The notes under the pieces were generated by a model that worked only from the letters and a program-made list of their open reading frames with translations, was not told the origin of the DNA and did no database searches. Below are positions 6,748 to 16,151 of a stretch of 61,770 bases of DNA, piece by piece. Each line of letters opens with the position of its first letter. Position 1 is the first letter of the stretch. A program made the position numbers and the translations under genes. This stretch comes from Clostridiaceae bacterium (lineage in GTDB: Bacteria > Bacillota > Clostridia > Christensenellales > CAG-917): assembly GCA_031289315.1 (NCBI GenBank), contig JAITPR010000055.1, forward strand, positions 1 through 61,770, in the 5' to 3' direction.

Positions 6748-9288
6748 TTACATGAACTTATAAACTATTTTGCTTATAATGTTCATGGGCTGCAACGCTA
6801 TTTTAAGCCGCTTAAAGTTATCGGAAAGGATACTTGCCGCCGGTTGCACGTCATACAAGCTACTCACGGAAAAATTCTTTTTCACGTCGGCGTATGTCAT
6901 TCCGTCCGGAATATTTAAGTATACGGTTTTAGCTTCGCCCGCCGCTAAATCGAAAAAGTTGTCCGAAAACGCCGCCCCTTTTAAATCCGCGCACACGTAA
7001 CGCGCATACTTGTCTGCCGCCAGCGTAATCCTTACACACCCGGCATCCTCCTGTTTAAACTCCGCGGTTATGCGCGGATTCAAAAGCTTAAGCTTTTTTT
7101 CCGGCTTAAATAACTGCGAGGCTTCGGAGATAACCTCCCCCGAACAATCGTGAAGCACGGCGGTTAAAACACAATTTCCCTTAGTCTTGGCTATCTCCTT
7201 AGAAAAATCAAGCGAAAATAACCGTTCGGACGCGCAAGCGTTGACGGAAACCTTAATCTTACCATTTGTCAAAACGGCGCCGTTAAAATCTTGCAAGACA
7301 TATTCGGCGGAGCCGTTGAACGGCATATTCAAGTCATTGACGGTATATGCCGTAACAACATTTTTATCGGCATAAACCGACAAAAGAACCGGTGCATTGA
7401 AACGTTTAGCCGAATACTGAAGCGCTTTAAACCTGCCGTAATAATCCATTCCCGCCCATGAGCTTACGGGCCAACAGTCGTTAAACTGCCAGTACATAGA
7501 GCCATTGCAGCGCCCCCTATTTCTACGCCAATGCTCCGTCGCGTCGCGCACGCACTCCGATTGCGTAATCTGCGAAAGGTAGACATAATCGGTGAATTTT
7601 TGCGGAAGCCGGAAGCGCGTAGATATATAATATATAATTTTGGCGTTTCCGCTCATACACTTTTGGTGTGCGCGCATGGTATCGGACTCAAATGAGTAAT
7701 CTTCCGGTTTGGCAAATTCGTACAGTGTTTGTTTATCGGGAAGCGATTCCAACCCGAACTCCGAACAGAACCGCGTGTACCTCTTGCGATAATAGGTCAA
7801 GGGCTGTAAGCCATGCCACACATGCCAAAGGTGGGTATCTCCGGCGTTATCCGAAGCGACTTTTTTCATAAAAGCAGTGCCGGTAGGCGACCCCGGAATA
7901 TACGGAGTTGCGGTGTCGGAATTTTTAAGCTGCTCCGGCAAAATTTCCCAAAAGAATTTCTTCGTCCACGACATAAGTTTTCTTTTCCAAAACCACGCGC
8001 CGGACATTGCTTCTATTTCGTTATTGCCGCTCCACACCGCCAAGCATGCGTGAGAACGCAATCTCTTGACATTGAAATCGACCTCCGCCAGTACGTTTGC
8101 CAAAAATTCATCGTTGTAAAACGGATACGCGGCACACGCAAAGGCAAAGTCTTGCCATACCAAAATGCCCTTTTCGTCGCACTTGTCATAAAATTCGTCG
8201 CTTTCGTAGTATCCGCCGCCCCAAACTCTAAGCATATTCATGTTAGCCTCAAGCGCAGAATTGATAAAATAATCCAATTTTTCCGCGGTAAACCGGGTAA
8301 CAAACGAGTCGGGCGGTATCCAATTCGCGCCTTTTATAAACAACGGTACGCCATTCAGCCTAAATCGGAACTGCTCCCCGAATTCGTCCTTTCCACGCTC
8401 TAGCGTAACCGTACGCAAGCCTATGCGTTTGCTGTCGGTATAAACGGTTTTCCCGTCCATCGTAGCAAGCGCCGCCGTCACGGTATAGAGCGGTTGCACC
8501 TCTAAGCGGCTTAACTCACGCGTCTGCCACAGCTCCGGTTTTTCAATCCTTATAACTGCGGACGCCGCGCCGTCGTCAACCACACATGTCGCTTTAAGTT
8601 CGGTACCGCTCTTAGCGGCTATCGCAAACAAAACCTCTCCGTCCACATGCTGCGACAGAGCGACCCTTATAGACAGCGTAACCGCGCCCGCCTTGTGTAC
8701 TTGTTTTATCTCAAAGTCCTCTATCTTAGCCGCGTCGTACGCCTCTATAAAGACATCGCGTGTAAGCCCGGTAACGGGCAAGCGGGGACCCCAATCCCAA
8801 CCGTAGTGGCACTGCGGTTTTCTTATGTGAGGTATGCCGGTAATACCGTTCATATTGACGGTAACCGGATCGGTTTTTTGAAGCTCCGCTATGTATGGGA
8901 TTGTGGATACAAATTCCACTCTAAGCAAGTTTTCCCCCAATACGGCGGTTTCTTTAATATTAAACACGTATTTTAAGTGCGCGTTTTCACATTTACCTAT
9001 TTGAACGCCGTTTAAAAACACGGTTGCCAACGTATCCACCTGCAACAAATTAAGTTCTAAAAACTCCCGCGCCAAGGTGTCGGCGTCCAGCATAAATACG
9101 CGCTCGTAAATCCACCCCTTTTCGGCGGGCCAAAAGCAATCCTTTTCGTTGCAAGCGTCGAACGGGTCGGAAAGCTTTCCCGCGCGCATTAGATCCGTAT
9201 ACTGCGTACCGGGTACCTCCGCATCAGTCCATTCCTTAGCTTCCGTTTCCTTGAAACGCCACTTTCCGTTTAAGTTTATTTTTTGCAT
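6748..9288 (-). CDS. Beta-mannosidase, glycoside hydrolase family 2
   Basis: The enzyme cleaves terminal beta-1,4-mannosyl units from mannan oligosaccharides. The 846 residues follow the GH2 order: jelly-roll sugar-binding domain (LNGKWRFKE...), then CHYGWDWGPRLP, which is typical of beta-mannosidases rather than beta-galactosidases, an Ig-like domain, and a TIM barrel. WSGNNE near residue 424 carries the acid/base Glu, and FCSEFG near residue 510 carries the nucleophile Glu. MYWQFNDCWP late in the barrel is also diagnostic. There is no signal peptide, so imported manno-oligosaccharides would be cut in the cytoplasm. A TTGAAG-17-TATAAT promoter lies upstream. The 254-bp gap downstream holds two degenerate ~70-bp repeats and no gene. 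Confidence 0.92.
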   Translation of the reverse strand: MQKINLNGKWRFKETEAKEWTDAEVPGTQYTDLMRAGKLSDPFDACNEKDCFWPAEKGWIYERVFMLDADTLAREFLELNLLQVDTLATVFLNGVQIGKCENAHLKYVFNIKETAVLGENLLRVEFVSTIPYIAELQKTDPVTVNMNGITGIPHIRKPQCHYGWDWGPRLPVTGLTRDVFIEAYDAAKIEDFEIKQVHKAGAVTLSIRVALSQHVDGEVLFAIAAKSGTELKATCVVDDGAASAVIRIEKPELWQTRELSRLEVQPLYTVTAALATMDGKTVYTDSKRIGLRTVTLERGKDEFGEQFRFRLNGVPLFIKGANWIPPDSFVTRFTAEKLDYFINSALEANMNMLRVWGGGYYESDEFYDKCDEKGILVWQDFAFACAAYPFYNDEFLANVLAEVDFNVKRLRSHACLAVWSGNNEIEAMSGAWFWKRKLMSWTKKFFWEILPEQLKNSDTATPYIPGSPTGTAFMKKVASDNAGDTHLWHVWHGLQPLTYYRKRYTRFCSEFGLESLPDKQTLYEFAKPEDYSFESDTMRAHQKCMSGNAKIIYYISTRFRLPQKFTDYVYLSQITQSECVRDATEHWRRNRGRCNGSMYWQFNDCWPVSSWAGMDYYGRFKALQYSAKRFNAPVLLSVYADKNVVTAYTVNDLNMPFNGSAEYVLQDFNGAVLTNGKIKVSVNACASERLFSLDFSKEIAKTKGNCVLTAVLHDCSGEVISEASQLFKPEKKLKLLNPRITAEFKQEDAGCVRITLAADKYARYVCADLKGAAFSDNFFDLAAGEAKTVYLNIPDGMTYADVKKNFSVSSLYDVQPAASILSDNFKRLKIALQPMNIISKIVYKFM

Positions 9289-9371
9289 CTTTGCCCTCCG
9301 TGAAAGACTCGCTTATATCCCGTATACGCGTACATTTCCGTTTCCGAAAAAACATCGTCTTGAACTCAATT

Positions 9372-9400
9372 ATTATAACATACTATGCTATTTTCTTCAA
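9372..9400 (-). promoter_or_regulatory. Candidate beta-mannosidase promoter
   Basis: Minus-strand TTGAAG (9395-9400), 17 bp, then TATAAT (9372-9377). The start codon is about 80 bp further on. It is back to back with the M20 peptidase promoter. Confidence 0.65.
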
Positions 9401-9438
9401 GTAGTCTTTTTTTATTTTCGCGGCACGCACACAATCCA

Positions 9439-9467
9439 TTGCGCTTACGTGTCTGCGGTAGTATAAT
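9439..9467 (+). promoter_or_regulatory. Candidate M20 peptidase promoter
   Basis: TTGCGC (9439-9444), a 17-bp spacer and a perfect TATAAT (9462-9467), 33 bp upstream of the peptidase ATG. Confidence 0.65.
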
Positions 9468-9500
9468 ATTTGCATAAGTACATGCCACAGGAGAATAAAA

Positions 9501-10817
9501 ATGGAAAACAAATCGACAAAATACGCCGAGGACTTATCAAAGCTTATACAATGTCCTACCGTTTCGGCGTCGGGACACGAATATTTTGTGAAATTTCACG
9601 AAGCGTTGCAAGAGGTTTTTCCATTGATACACGAAAATGCGGAAATCGTAAACGTGAGCAGCGATGCATTGCTGTTCAAGTGGAAGGGCAAGTCCGATAA
9701 AAAGCCGTTGGTACTTATGGGACATCAGGACGTCGTTCCCGCCGTGGATAAGGATTGGACTCACCCGCCGTTCGGCGGAGAAATTGCCGACGGAAAGGTT
9801 TGGGGACGCGGCGCCATGGACTGCAAAAACACAGTTTATATTTCCCTACGCGCGATTGAAGAACTCATGTCGGAGGGCTTTGTTCCGGAGTACGACACCT
9901 ACTTTTCCTCCTCCGATTCCGAAGAAATTTCCGGACCGGGCGCGCCGAGCATAAGGGATTATCTTAAAAATCAGGGCGTCAAGCCCGCCATTGTAGTAGA
10001 TGAAGGCGGTGTTATTTTAGACAAGGTATTCCCAGGTGTCAAGCGCCCGTTCGCCGTTATCGGCATTTACGAGAAGGGCTACGGCAACATAAAGTTTACG
10101 GCACGCGGAGACGGGGGACACAGCAGTACGCCGCCTAAGAACACTCCCGTTGAGCGGCTGGCGCGTTTCATAACGGACGTACACTCTCACCGTTACTTAC
10201 GCAACCACATATCCGATGAGGTAACGGCGATGTTTAAGGCGTTTGCGCCGCAGCTCAAGCAGCCTCTTAAGATTGTTCTCTCCCACACTACGCTATTCAA
10301 GCCCCTCATAAAATTTTTGTTGCCCAAATTAAGTTCTTTCGGCAGAGCGCTTCTAACGACTACGCTTGTGTTCACCATGACGACCGCTTCCACAGCGCCC
10401 AACGTAATCCCGCGCGAAGCGTCCGCCGTCGCAAACGTACGCTTTTCCAAGCACCAGCCTAAGGAGGAAACAATTGCGCTCTTGACAAAGCTTGCGGCAA
10501 AGTACGGCATAGAAACGGAGGTTTTAGAAGCACGCGACGCCTCCAGTGTTACGGATATCGAAAGTGAAGGCTTTAAATACATGAGCGACTGTATAAAAAA
10601 GTGCTTCCCCGATGTCGGCGTCGCCCCGTACGTAATGATGGGCGGTACCGATTGCCATTTTTTTCAAGACATTTGCGATTGCGGGCTTCGCTTCACTCCG
10701 GTTCGTCTTTCGCAAGCCCAAATGTCCTCCATGCACGCCGCCGATGAAAATATCGACGTCGACACACTCGTTGACGGCGTCAACTTCTTTAAGTATTTTA
10801 TAGCTAATTACCGATAA
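9501..10817 (+). CDS. M20-family metallopeptidase
   Basis: This is a cytoplasmic di-zinc aminoacylase/carboxypeptidase-type hydrolase of 438 residues. Metal and catalytic motifs are intact: MGHQDVVP (His and Asp near residues 75-77), GRGAMDCKN (bridging Asp near 109), SDSEEI (catalytic and ligand Glu near 142-143), and a late MGGTDCHFF supplying the last His. GDGGHSSTPP marks the lid/dimerisation domain. Family relatives include carboxypeptidase PM20D1/CPS1-like enzymes that act on N-acyl amino acids or peptides; the substrate here cannot be named. The ATG has CAGGAG upstream. It is a single-gene unit between a promoter at 9439 and a bidirectional terminator at 10871. Confidence 0.88.
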   Translation: MENKSTKYAEDLSKLIQCPTVSASGHEYFVKFHEALQEVFPLIHENAEIVNVSSDALLFKWKGKSDKKPLVLMGHQDVVPAVDKDWTHPPFGGEIADGKVWGRGAMDCKNTVYISLRAIEELMSEGFVPEYDTYFSSSDSEEISGPGAPSIRDYLKNQGVKPAIVVDEGGVILDKVFPGVKRPFAVIGIYEKGYGNIKFTARGDGGHSSTPPKNTPVERLARFITDVHSHRYLRNHISDEVTAMFKAFAPQLKQPLKIVLSHTTLFKPLIKFLLPKLSSFGRALLTTTLVFTMTTASTAPNVIPREASAVANVRFSKHQPKEETIALLTKLAAKYGIETEVLEARDASSVTDIESEGFKYMSDCIKKCFPDVGVAPYVMMGGTDCHFFQDICDCGLRFTPVRLSQAQMSSMHAADENIDVDTLVDGVNFFKYFIANYR

Positions 10818-10870
10818 AAAATAGGTGCTTGCCGGTCAAAGCCTTAAACCCATTTTTATACCCCTCAAGT

Positions 10871-10915
10871 AAAAAACGCGGTTGACGTAGATTTTCTAAG
10901 TCAACCGCGTTTTTT
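10871..10915. terminator. Bidirectional terminator
   Basis: AAAAAACGCGGTTGAC and GTCAACCGCGTTTTTT form a 15-16 bp stem between convergent genes (M20 peptidase and GPH symporter). A-run and T-run flank it on both sides, so it works in both directions. It shares its core with the terminators at 12908 and 32986. Confidence 0.9.
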
Positions 10916-10982
10916 AAGTTAAGCGAATTCAATCGTCACGCATGCGATTATCGAGGTTTTTTTATCGGTACCGGCTCCCGAC

Positions 10983-11083
10983 TATTCCGTATCTACCCCG
11001 TTCCGCCGACCTATCGGCAACAACGGCTCCTACGTTATTCCATATCTACATACACGCGCTCCGCCGACCTACCGGCGGCAGCG
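10983..11083. repeat. Degenerate copy of the symporter 3' end
   Basis: The block at 10983-11027 (tattccgtatctacc, then ttccgccgacctatcggc) repeats the block at 11036-11083 at a 53-bp offset. The second block encodes the last residues and stop of the symporter (RSAERVYVDME). Confidence 0.8.
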
Positions 11084-12606
11084 GCACGGCGCAAACGCAC
11101 ACCTAAGCTTTCCCTTTTGGTCGATTTTAACAGCCCGGCGGCAAAGAGGTTTTCCTCCGTTTCGGGGAGTTCTCCCGCGGTTATGGCGCGGCGCACAATA
11201 AGCTGCGCTTCCACCAATTCTTGTTGTTTTTTATTGTATTTGATAAACAACAGCGGTATGAGCGAGAAGAAGGAACCCAGCACGGGTGCCAGTATAAACA
11301 CCGGCCACGCGAATTCAGTAAACGTCGAAGAAATTTGTCCTGCATCGAACGCCTCGGCGTTATAGCCCAACAGTGTCAACGTCACACCGGCAAAGAATAT
11401 TTGCATGGCGCGCGTAAATTTGGATATAAGATTTTGCATGGCAAACACGGACGCCTCGTTACGTTGCCCGGTTTTCCACTCCATATAATCCAAGCTATCT
11501 CCCCAAAGCGCCGTCATTGCTGTGCCTTGCATATTGAGCGGAATATTTGCTATGGCAATAAGCGCAATTACTATTAAAATACTCGTCCCGGTGAAGCCGA
11601 CGAAATACGCTATAATACGGCATACGATATTCGCCACGGCAACCAAAATAAGAATATTTTTCATGCCGCCGATTTTTTTAGAGAACCACACCGTAAACAA
11701 AATAGCTATTGCCCCCGGCAAACCGCAGACAAGCCCGAAAATAAAGCTTGACGTCATACCGTCGATTTCAACGCCGAAAATATTAAATCTGACAAGGTAT
11801 TTAAAAAAGTATATATTCTCTAAAAGTAGCGTACATGTGCTTAAAATCTGGCTGATAACAATAAGCATTACCAACTTATTTTGAAGCACCAATTTTATAG
11901 CGCTCAGAGGGTTCCCCTCCACCTTTTTAACGGGCGCGCGTTCCTTTGCGGAGTGACCGAACATCGCCACTAGCATACCGCCTAAACCGAACACTACACC
12001 TAAAATAAGAAAAATATTTTTTTCCGTCATTCCTATTTTGCCGGCGTTTCCCAAAATAATCGTAATCAGACCGGGCAACCAAGAGCCCATCATTGCGGCA
12101 ATGCGTCCCGTTTGCGCCACGCGTGACCGCTCCTTTGAGGTAGTCGCCATAACAGAAGTCATGCCCCATTGCGCAATATCTTGAAATGAATAAAGTAAAT
12201 CGTAAATGAAATAAACCATGACGATTAATACAAGCATTTCCGTTTTGCCTAGTCCGAAATCCGCAAACAACGCCATTGCACACAGCCCTATGGGAATAGG
12301 CGTTATCAACAAGAACCGCCGTAGCTTTTCACCGTTTTTAAAGGTGTGTTTGTCGATAATTCCTCCGGCGATGGGGTCGTTAATTGCGTCCCATATACGC
12401 GAAAGCGATATTACCGTGCCGACAAGCAAGGCGTCCAAGTACAAAACGTTGGTGCAAAAATAAAAGACCCAACCGCTAACCAAACCGAAACTCATGTTTT
12501 GCCCGGCTATTCCGAGCGAAAACCTCAACATTTCACGGTTCGGCACTTCATGCTCCGAGTCCTTGCCTAACAGTTTATCCGTTAGCTTTCTCCAAAGTGA
12601 CGCCAT
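11035..12606 (-). CDS. GPH-family sugar:cation symporter
   Basis: This 523-residue membrane protein has about twelve helices and belongs to the glycoside-pentoside-hexuronide branch of the MFS superfamily, which imports glycosides with Na+ or H+. Diagnostic stretches are SRIWDAINDPIAGGIIDKH in the first half (cation-site Asp residues) and DSLDYMEWKTGQRNEASVFAMQ in the second. A basic cytoplasmic tail follows the last helix. It may import manno-oligosaccharides for the nearby beta-mannosidase, which lacks a signal peptide, but this is inferred from proximity only. The ATG has GGGAGGG upstream, and a TTGCAT-17-TATAAT promoter is present. The 3' end is copied downstream. Confidence 0.87.
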   Translation of the reverse strand: MASLWRKLTDKLLGKDSEHEVPNREMLRFSLGIAGQNMSFGLVSGWVFYFCTNVLYLDALLVGTVISLSRIWDAINDPIAGGIIDKHTFKNGEKLRRFLLITPIPIGLCAMALFADFGLGKTEMLVLIVMVYFIYDLLYSFQDIAQWGMTSVMATTSKERSRVAQTGRIAAMMGSWLPGLITIILGNAGKIGMTEKNIFLILGVVFGLGGMLVAMFGHSAKERAPVKKVEGNPLSAIKLVLQNKLVMLIVISQILSTCTLLLENIYFFKYLVRFNIFGVEIDGMTSSFIFGLVCGLPGAIAILFTVWFSKKIGGMKNILILVAVANIVCRIIAYFVGFTGTSILIVIALIAIANIPLNMQGTAMTALWGDSLDYMEWKTGQRNEASVFAMQNLISKFTRAMQIFFAGVTLTLLGYNAEAFDAGQISSTFTEFAWPVFILAPVLGSFFSLIPLLFIKYNKKQQELVEAQLIVRRAITAGELPETEENLFAAGLLKSTKRESLGVRLRRAAAAGRSAERVYVDME

Positions 12607-12635
12607 AAAACCCTCCCGACATTGTATTAATTTTA

Positions 12636-12664
12636 ATTATACTTTATCAGCGTGCAGAATGCAA
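12636..12664 (-). promoter_or_regulatory. Candidate symporter promoter
   Basis: Minus-strand TTGCAT (12659-12664), a 17-bp spacer, then TATAAT (12636-12641), 29 bp before the start codon. The rest of the 12665-12907 gap holds two small hairpins (TATGAAGC/GCTTCATA near 12788-12810 and TTATGA/TCATAA near 12744-12768) and no gene. Confidence 0.65.
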
Positions 12665-12907
12665 TAGCGACTTTTCATTTTTTAGCGCTTTTTCTTGACA
12701 TTTTTTTATTTCGGTTCCGTGATGAATCTCACGCCGGCGTAGTTATGAGGTTTATCCGGTTTCATAACAAAGTTTGCGCGGTTTAATTATGAAGCTTGTG
12801 CGGCTTCATACGAGGTTTATCCCGATGATTTGATACCTACAAATTTAGACCCACCGAAAAATGAAAAAAGTAAATTTGAAACGGGGGGAATTGAACACTA
12901 ATAAATT

Positions 12908-12958
12908 AAAAAACGCGGTTGAGCGTAAGAATTTTAATTCTTGCGGCAACCGCATTTT
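12908..12958. terminator. Terminator after aspartokinase
   Basis: Long imperfect stem: GCGGTTGAGCGTAAGAATT paired with AATTCTTGCGGCAACCGC, flanked by A and T runs. It follows lysC by about 90 bp and could also stop plus-strand transcripts. Confidence 0.85.
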
Positions 12959-13046
12959 TAAGCTAATGGTGTAAAGTTTCAAGCTTGCGCAGTACACAAA
13001 TCTTGGGTTCTTTTGCCGCTCAGCAAAAAAACAGATGCGTTCTACA

Positions 13047-14360
13047 TCAATAAAAAGCGTGGTAAACGGCATTTATGGCTTTTTCGTAATCGGAGCTATC
13101 TACGCCGACGATTATGTTAAGTTCACTGCTTCCTTGGTCTATCATGCGTATGTTGATACCGGAAGAGGAGAGCGCGGCGGTAAGCGTTGCGGCGGTACCG
13201 GCGCGGTTAGCCATGTTATGACCAACGGTGGCGATTAAGCTCATACCGCTGTGTACCTCCACAGAATCGGGCGAAACGACGTTTCTGATGTCGTGAATTA
13301 TGCCTTCGAGTTTCCCGGACAGCTCCTCGTCGGATATGACAAGAGAAAGCGTATCAATACCGGAGGGCATGTGTTCAAAGGACACTCCCTTATGCTCCAG
13401 TACGGAAAGAATTTTGCGGCAGAAGCCTTTTTCGCCGTTCATCATAGACTTTTCTATGGCAAGCACGGTAAAACCTTTTTTACCGGCTATACCGGTAACC
13501 ACGCGATCCTTATTGAGGGGGCGTTTGCTTTCGGCGACTATAAACGTACCCTTATTGGAGGGTTCAAAGGTATTTTTTATGTTTATAGGTATCCCGGCAA
13601 GCCGCACAGGAAAAATAGACTCCGGATGCAAGACGTTCGCCCCCATATAGCTAAGCTCGCGCAGTTCCTTATAGCTTAGGCAGTCTATCATCTTAGGATT
13701 TTCCACTATACGCGGGTCGGCGGTAAGAAAGCCGTTGACATCCGTCCAGTTTTCGTATACGGCTGCGCCTACGGCGCGTGAAATTATGGCGCCGGAAACG
13801 TCCGAACCTCCGCGTGAAAAGGTTTTAATGCGCCCGTCGGAATAGCTGCCGTAGAAGCCGGGAAGCACGGCGTTTTTAATCTTCTTTAGTTTTGCGGAAA
13901 TGAGGTCGTTGGTGTAGTCGGCAAGGAAAATTCCGTCCTCTCCGAATTTAACCAACTGTTCGGTATCGACAAATGTGTAACCCAATTTTGCGGCGAACAC
14001 GACGGCGGATAGATATTCCCCGCGCGACGCGGCGTAATCTGACGAAGCAGAGCGGTTTATTCCGTCCTCTACTTGGTTCAAGTAGCTTTCGATGTCGAGG
14101 GTCAAGCCCAAATCGGAAACTATTTCCTTAAAACGCTCTCTTATCTTGATAAAAATTTTTGAGCAATCCCCCGTTGACGCGGCTTCGCGGTAACAAGCGT
14201 ACAAAAGGTCAGTCACCTTTTCGTCTTGCTTAAAGCGCTTTCCGGGAGCGGAAACTACTATATAACGTCTGTCGTTGTCCGACAGGACGATTTTTGATAC
14301 CGCGGTAATCGCTTGCGCGTCTGCCATAGACGTACCGCCGAACTTACATACCTTTAACAT
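13047..14360 (-). CDS. lysC: Aspartate kinase
   Basis: Aspartokinase phosphorylates L-aspartate, the first step to lysine, threonine, methionine and diaminopimelate. KFGGTS is at residues 6-11, followed by a helical insert typical of monofunctional clostridial aspartokinases, then SRGEYLSA and TFSRGGSDVSGA (nucleotide and aspartate binding), ENWTDVNGFLTADPR, and two C-terminal ACT domains from about residue 290 that would sense end products. The 437-residue length fits. The start has AAGGAG upstream. The upstream 236 bp contains a GCCGTT/AACGGC stem and a GGAG/CTCC hairpin. I considered a lysine riboswitch, but the conserved five-helix core does not fit in this space. Confidence 0.93.
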   Translation of the reverse strand: MLKVCKFGGTSMADAQAITAVSKIVLSDNDRRYIVVSAPGKRFKQDEKVTDLLYACYREAASTGDCSKIFIKIRERFKEIVSDLGLTLDIESYLNQVEDGINRSASSDYAASRGEYLSAVVFAAKLGYTFVDTEQLVKFGEDGIFLADYTNDLISAKLKKIKNAVLPGFYGSYSDGRIKTFSRGGSDVSGAIISRAVGAAVYENWTDVNGFLTADPRIVENPKMIDCLSYKELRELSYMGANVLHPESIFPVRLAGIPINIKNTFEPSNKGTFIVAESKRPLNKDRVVTGIAGKKGFTVLAIEKSMMNGEKGFCRKILSVLEHKGVSFEHMPSGIDTLSLVISDEELSGKLEGIIHDIRNVVSPDSVEVHSGMSLIATVGHNMANRAGTAATLTAALSSSGINIRMIDQGSSELNIIVGVDSSDYEKAINAVYHAFY

Positions 14361-14596
14361 AAAAACTCCTTAGTGTTACATTACGCCGTTAAGCACGTCC
14401 TTGTTTCCTAAATCCTCGTTGAACGGCATTCGGAGAAAAAAACTCCTTCTTGCACCTCCGCGTTTTTTTAGGTATACGCACTTAAACAATGCAGTTATTT
14501 ATATATACAAATTTCTGAAGGCGAAAGAATACTGCAACCATATGGCAAAATCATTGCACGGATTGTACCCTTTGCCGGCGCCGTTTTTTTTTCCGC

Positions 14597-15835
14597 CTAT
14601 ATATCTATTCTTTTCGCCTCAAGATAATAGCGTTTTTCCTCCGCCTCACCCATGGAAAATGATTTTTTGGGCAAGACCCCGTGCTTTAAAACGAAGGGGA
14701 ACAGCGCGCTTTTTTCCACCGTGGGCATAACCAACGCCACTCCTCCGCATTCGCCCGATACCTCTTTAAGATGCTCGATGCCGTGGATGTAATCCACCTT
14801 AAATCCGGGGTTGCGTGCGGCAAACACCTCTATAAAAGCTTGAATCTGCGAAATTGCTTCGGCGCTGTCCGTAGGTACGGATATGTATCCTTCGCCGTCC
14901 TTACCGAAATAATTCAACTTGCCCGCCCCTCTGCAAGCGACCTTAAGACCGCTTATGAAGCCGTCGGTATCTCCGAAAACCACGCGGTGAATAGGCTCAA
15001 ATTTTATAGCGTCGCAATAAAGGTTCTCAACCTCCGCGAGCGCGTACCGTGCGGGGTGGTTTTCTCTTTCCTCCGAGGTAAGGCTTTCTTTGAGGAAATC
15101 CCAATGCGCTTTGGCAGTGACTAGAGAATGGTTTCCGTCGCCCACCGCAAATAAAAACCCGGCGTCGCGTCCGTATTTAGAGGCTTGCACCTCCGCGCCA
15201 AGAAGCGCGGTTAACGCATCCGTCACGCGCGCAATATCGGTAATGCGCCACCCTTTTATGTGTCCGCCGTTCATATTCAAACGGAAGTCGTAGAGCTTTT
15301 CAAACTCCGCGCGCTTCTCTAAAAGCGGTTCGATAACGGTTTTCCCGGGGTCGTCTATCAGCAATATTATGTGCGGAAGCTCAAGCGCGGCGTGCTTTCG
15401 CACCTCCAACCGGGGAGGAATACGTGAAAGTACCGTCCCTTCCGTAGCGCGCGCCGGCTTATCGGTAAACGGCTTAAAATCAAAGGCTTCAAGGTCTACG
15501 GGAAGCACCAAGCCCGCCCGTCCGGAAAAATACGCAGTATCGCGCAAAACCAAAATAAACGAATCCGTTATCTCACGGAAAACACCCTTCTCAACATATG
15601 TATGCATAGCCTTAGCGGCGGCGGCGATACGGGCGCCCACGTCGGCGTCCTCAAGATATACCTCCGGCACAACCAAATTCAGCGCCGAAACGGAATCCGA
15701 TACGACGTCCTTAAGGCTTTGCCAATAGCCGCGTTGCGACGTGAACTGGTCGCACGCTACAACCGCCCATTTTTCCATATCGGTACCTGCGGCGGGAATT
15801 AATATATTTTTCGCTTTGACTATAGATTTTGCCAT
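14597..15835 (-). CDS. DUF1015-family protein
   Basis: This 412-residue cytoplasmic protein of the DUF1015 family has the family hallmark FAVGDGNHSLVTAKAHW near residue 230 and an N-terminal AVVACDQFTSQRGYW. Members are widespread in Bacillota, often near serine biosynthesis genes; to my knowledge the biochemical role is not settled. The DGNHS motif resembles that of ParB-fold free serine kinases (SerK), so a nucleotide-dependent kinase-like role is conceivable but unproven. Here the neighbours are lysC and cdaA, and no ser gene is visible. The ribosome site is weak (GTGGATT before the ATG). Confidence 0.8.
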   Translation of the reverse strand: MAKSIVKAKNILIPAAGTDMEKWAVVACDQFTSQRGYWQSLKDVVSDSVSALNLVVPEVYLEDADVGARIAAAAKAMHTYVEKGVFREITDSFILVLRDTAYFSGRAGLVLPVDLEAFDFKPFTDKPARATEGTVLSRIPPRLEVRKHAALELPHIILLIDDPGKTVIEPLLEKRAEFEKLYDFRLNMNGGHIKGWRITDIARVTDALTALLGAEVQASKYGRDAGFLFAVGDGNHSLVTAKAHWDFLKESLTSEERENHPARYALAEVENLYCDAIKFEPIHRVVFGDTDGFISGLKVACRGAGKLNYFGKDGEGYISVPTDSAEAISQIQAFIEVFAARNPGFKVDYIHGIEHLKEVSGECGGVALVMPTVEKSALFPFVLKHGVLPKKSFSMGEAEEKRYYLEAKRIDI

Positions 15836-15892
15836 ATTTTAAATCCACGGCGTTAAGAAACGCGTTTTTTCCGACCGCAACCAAATAGGTGC

Positions 15893-16000
15893 CGGTTGTT
15901 TAGACTGTTACCCTGCCGGGAGCCTTTTACAGATTGTCCCCAAAGCGGGTTGTTTAGACTGTTACCATAATGGGAGCGTAGGGATTTCAGACTGTCACCT
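15893..16000. repeat. Tandem repeats between DUF1015 and cdaA
   Basis: GTTGTTTAGACTGTTACC occurs at about 15896 and 15949 (53-bp period), each followed by a tgggag or cgggag block, with a third weaker unit, TTTCAGACTGTCACC, near 15985. A small hairpin GACCGC-GAAT-GCGGTC follows at about 16007-16022. I see no gene in 15836-16151. Confidence 0.7.
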
Positions 16001-16151
16001 TGAGCAGACCGCGAATGCGGTCGGCCGGGCGCTTTCGCGCAACCTCTAGTGCGAAAGGTCCCCTAAATGGGAGCGCAAACCCTTCCGCTACTTCCACATG
16101 CAATCCGCATAAAGCATTCCGCCGTCTACAGCGATAGCCCTACAACGTCCC

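Noticed and set aside
12845..13072. Small minus-strand gene after aspartokinase
   Set aside because: It overlaps the lysC 3' end and the terminator stem and has no coding character.
14361..14596. Lysine riboswitch upstream of aspartokinase
   Set aside because: A GGAGGTGC stretch and small stems are present, but the conserved multi-helix core does not fit in the roughly 118 nt between that stretch and the start codon.
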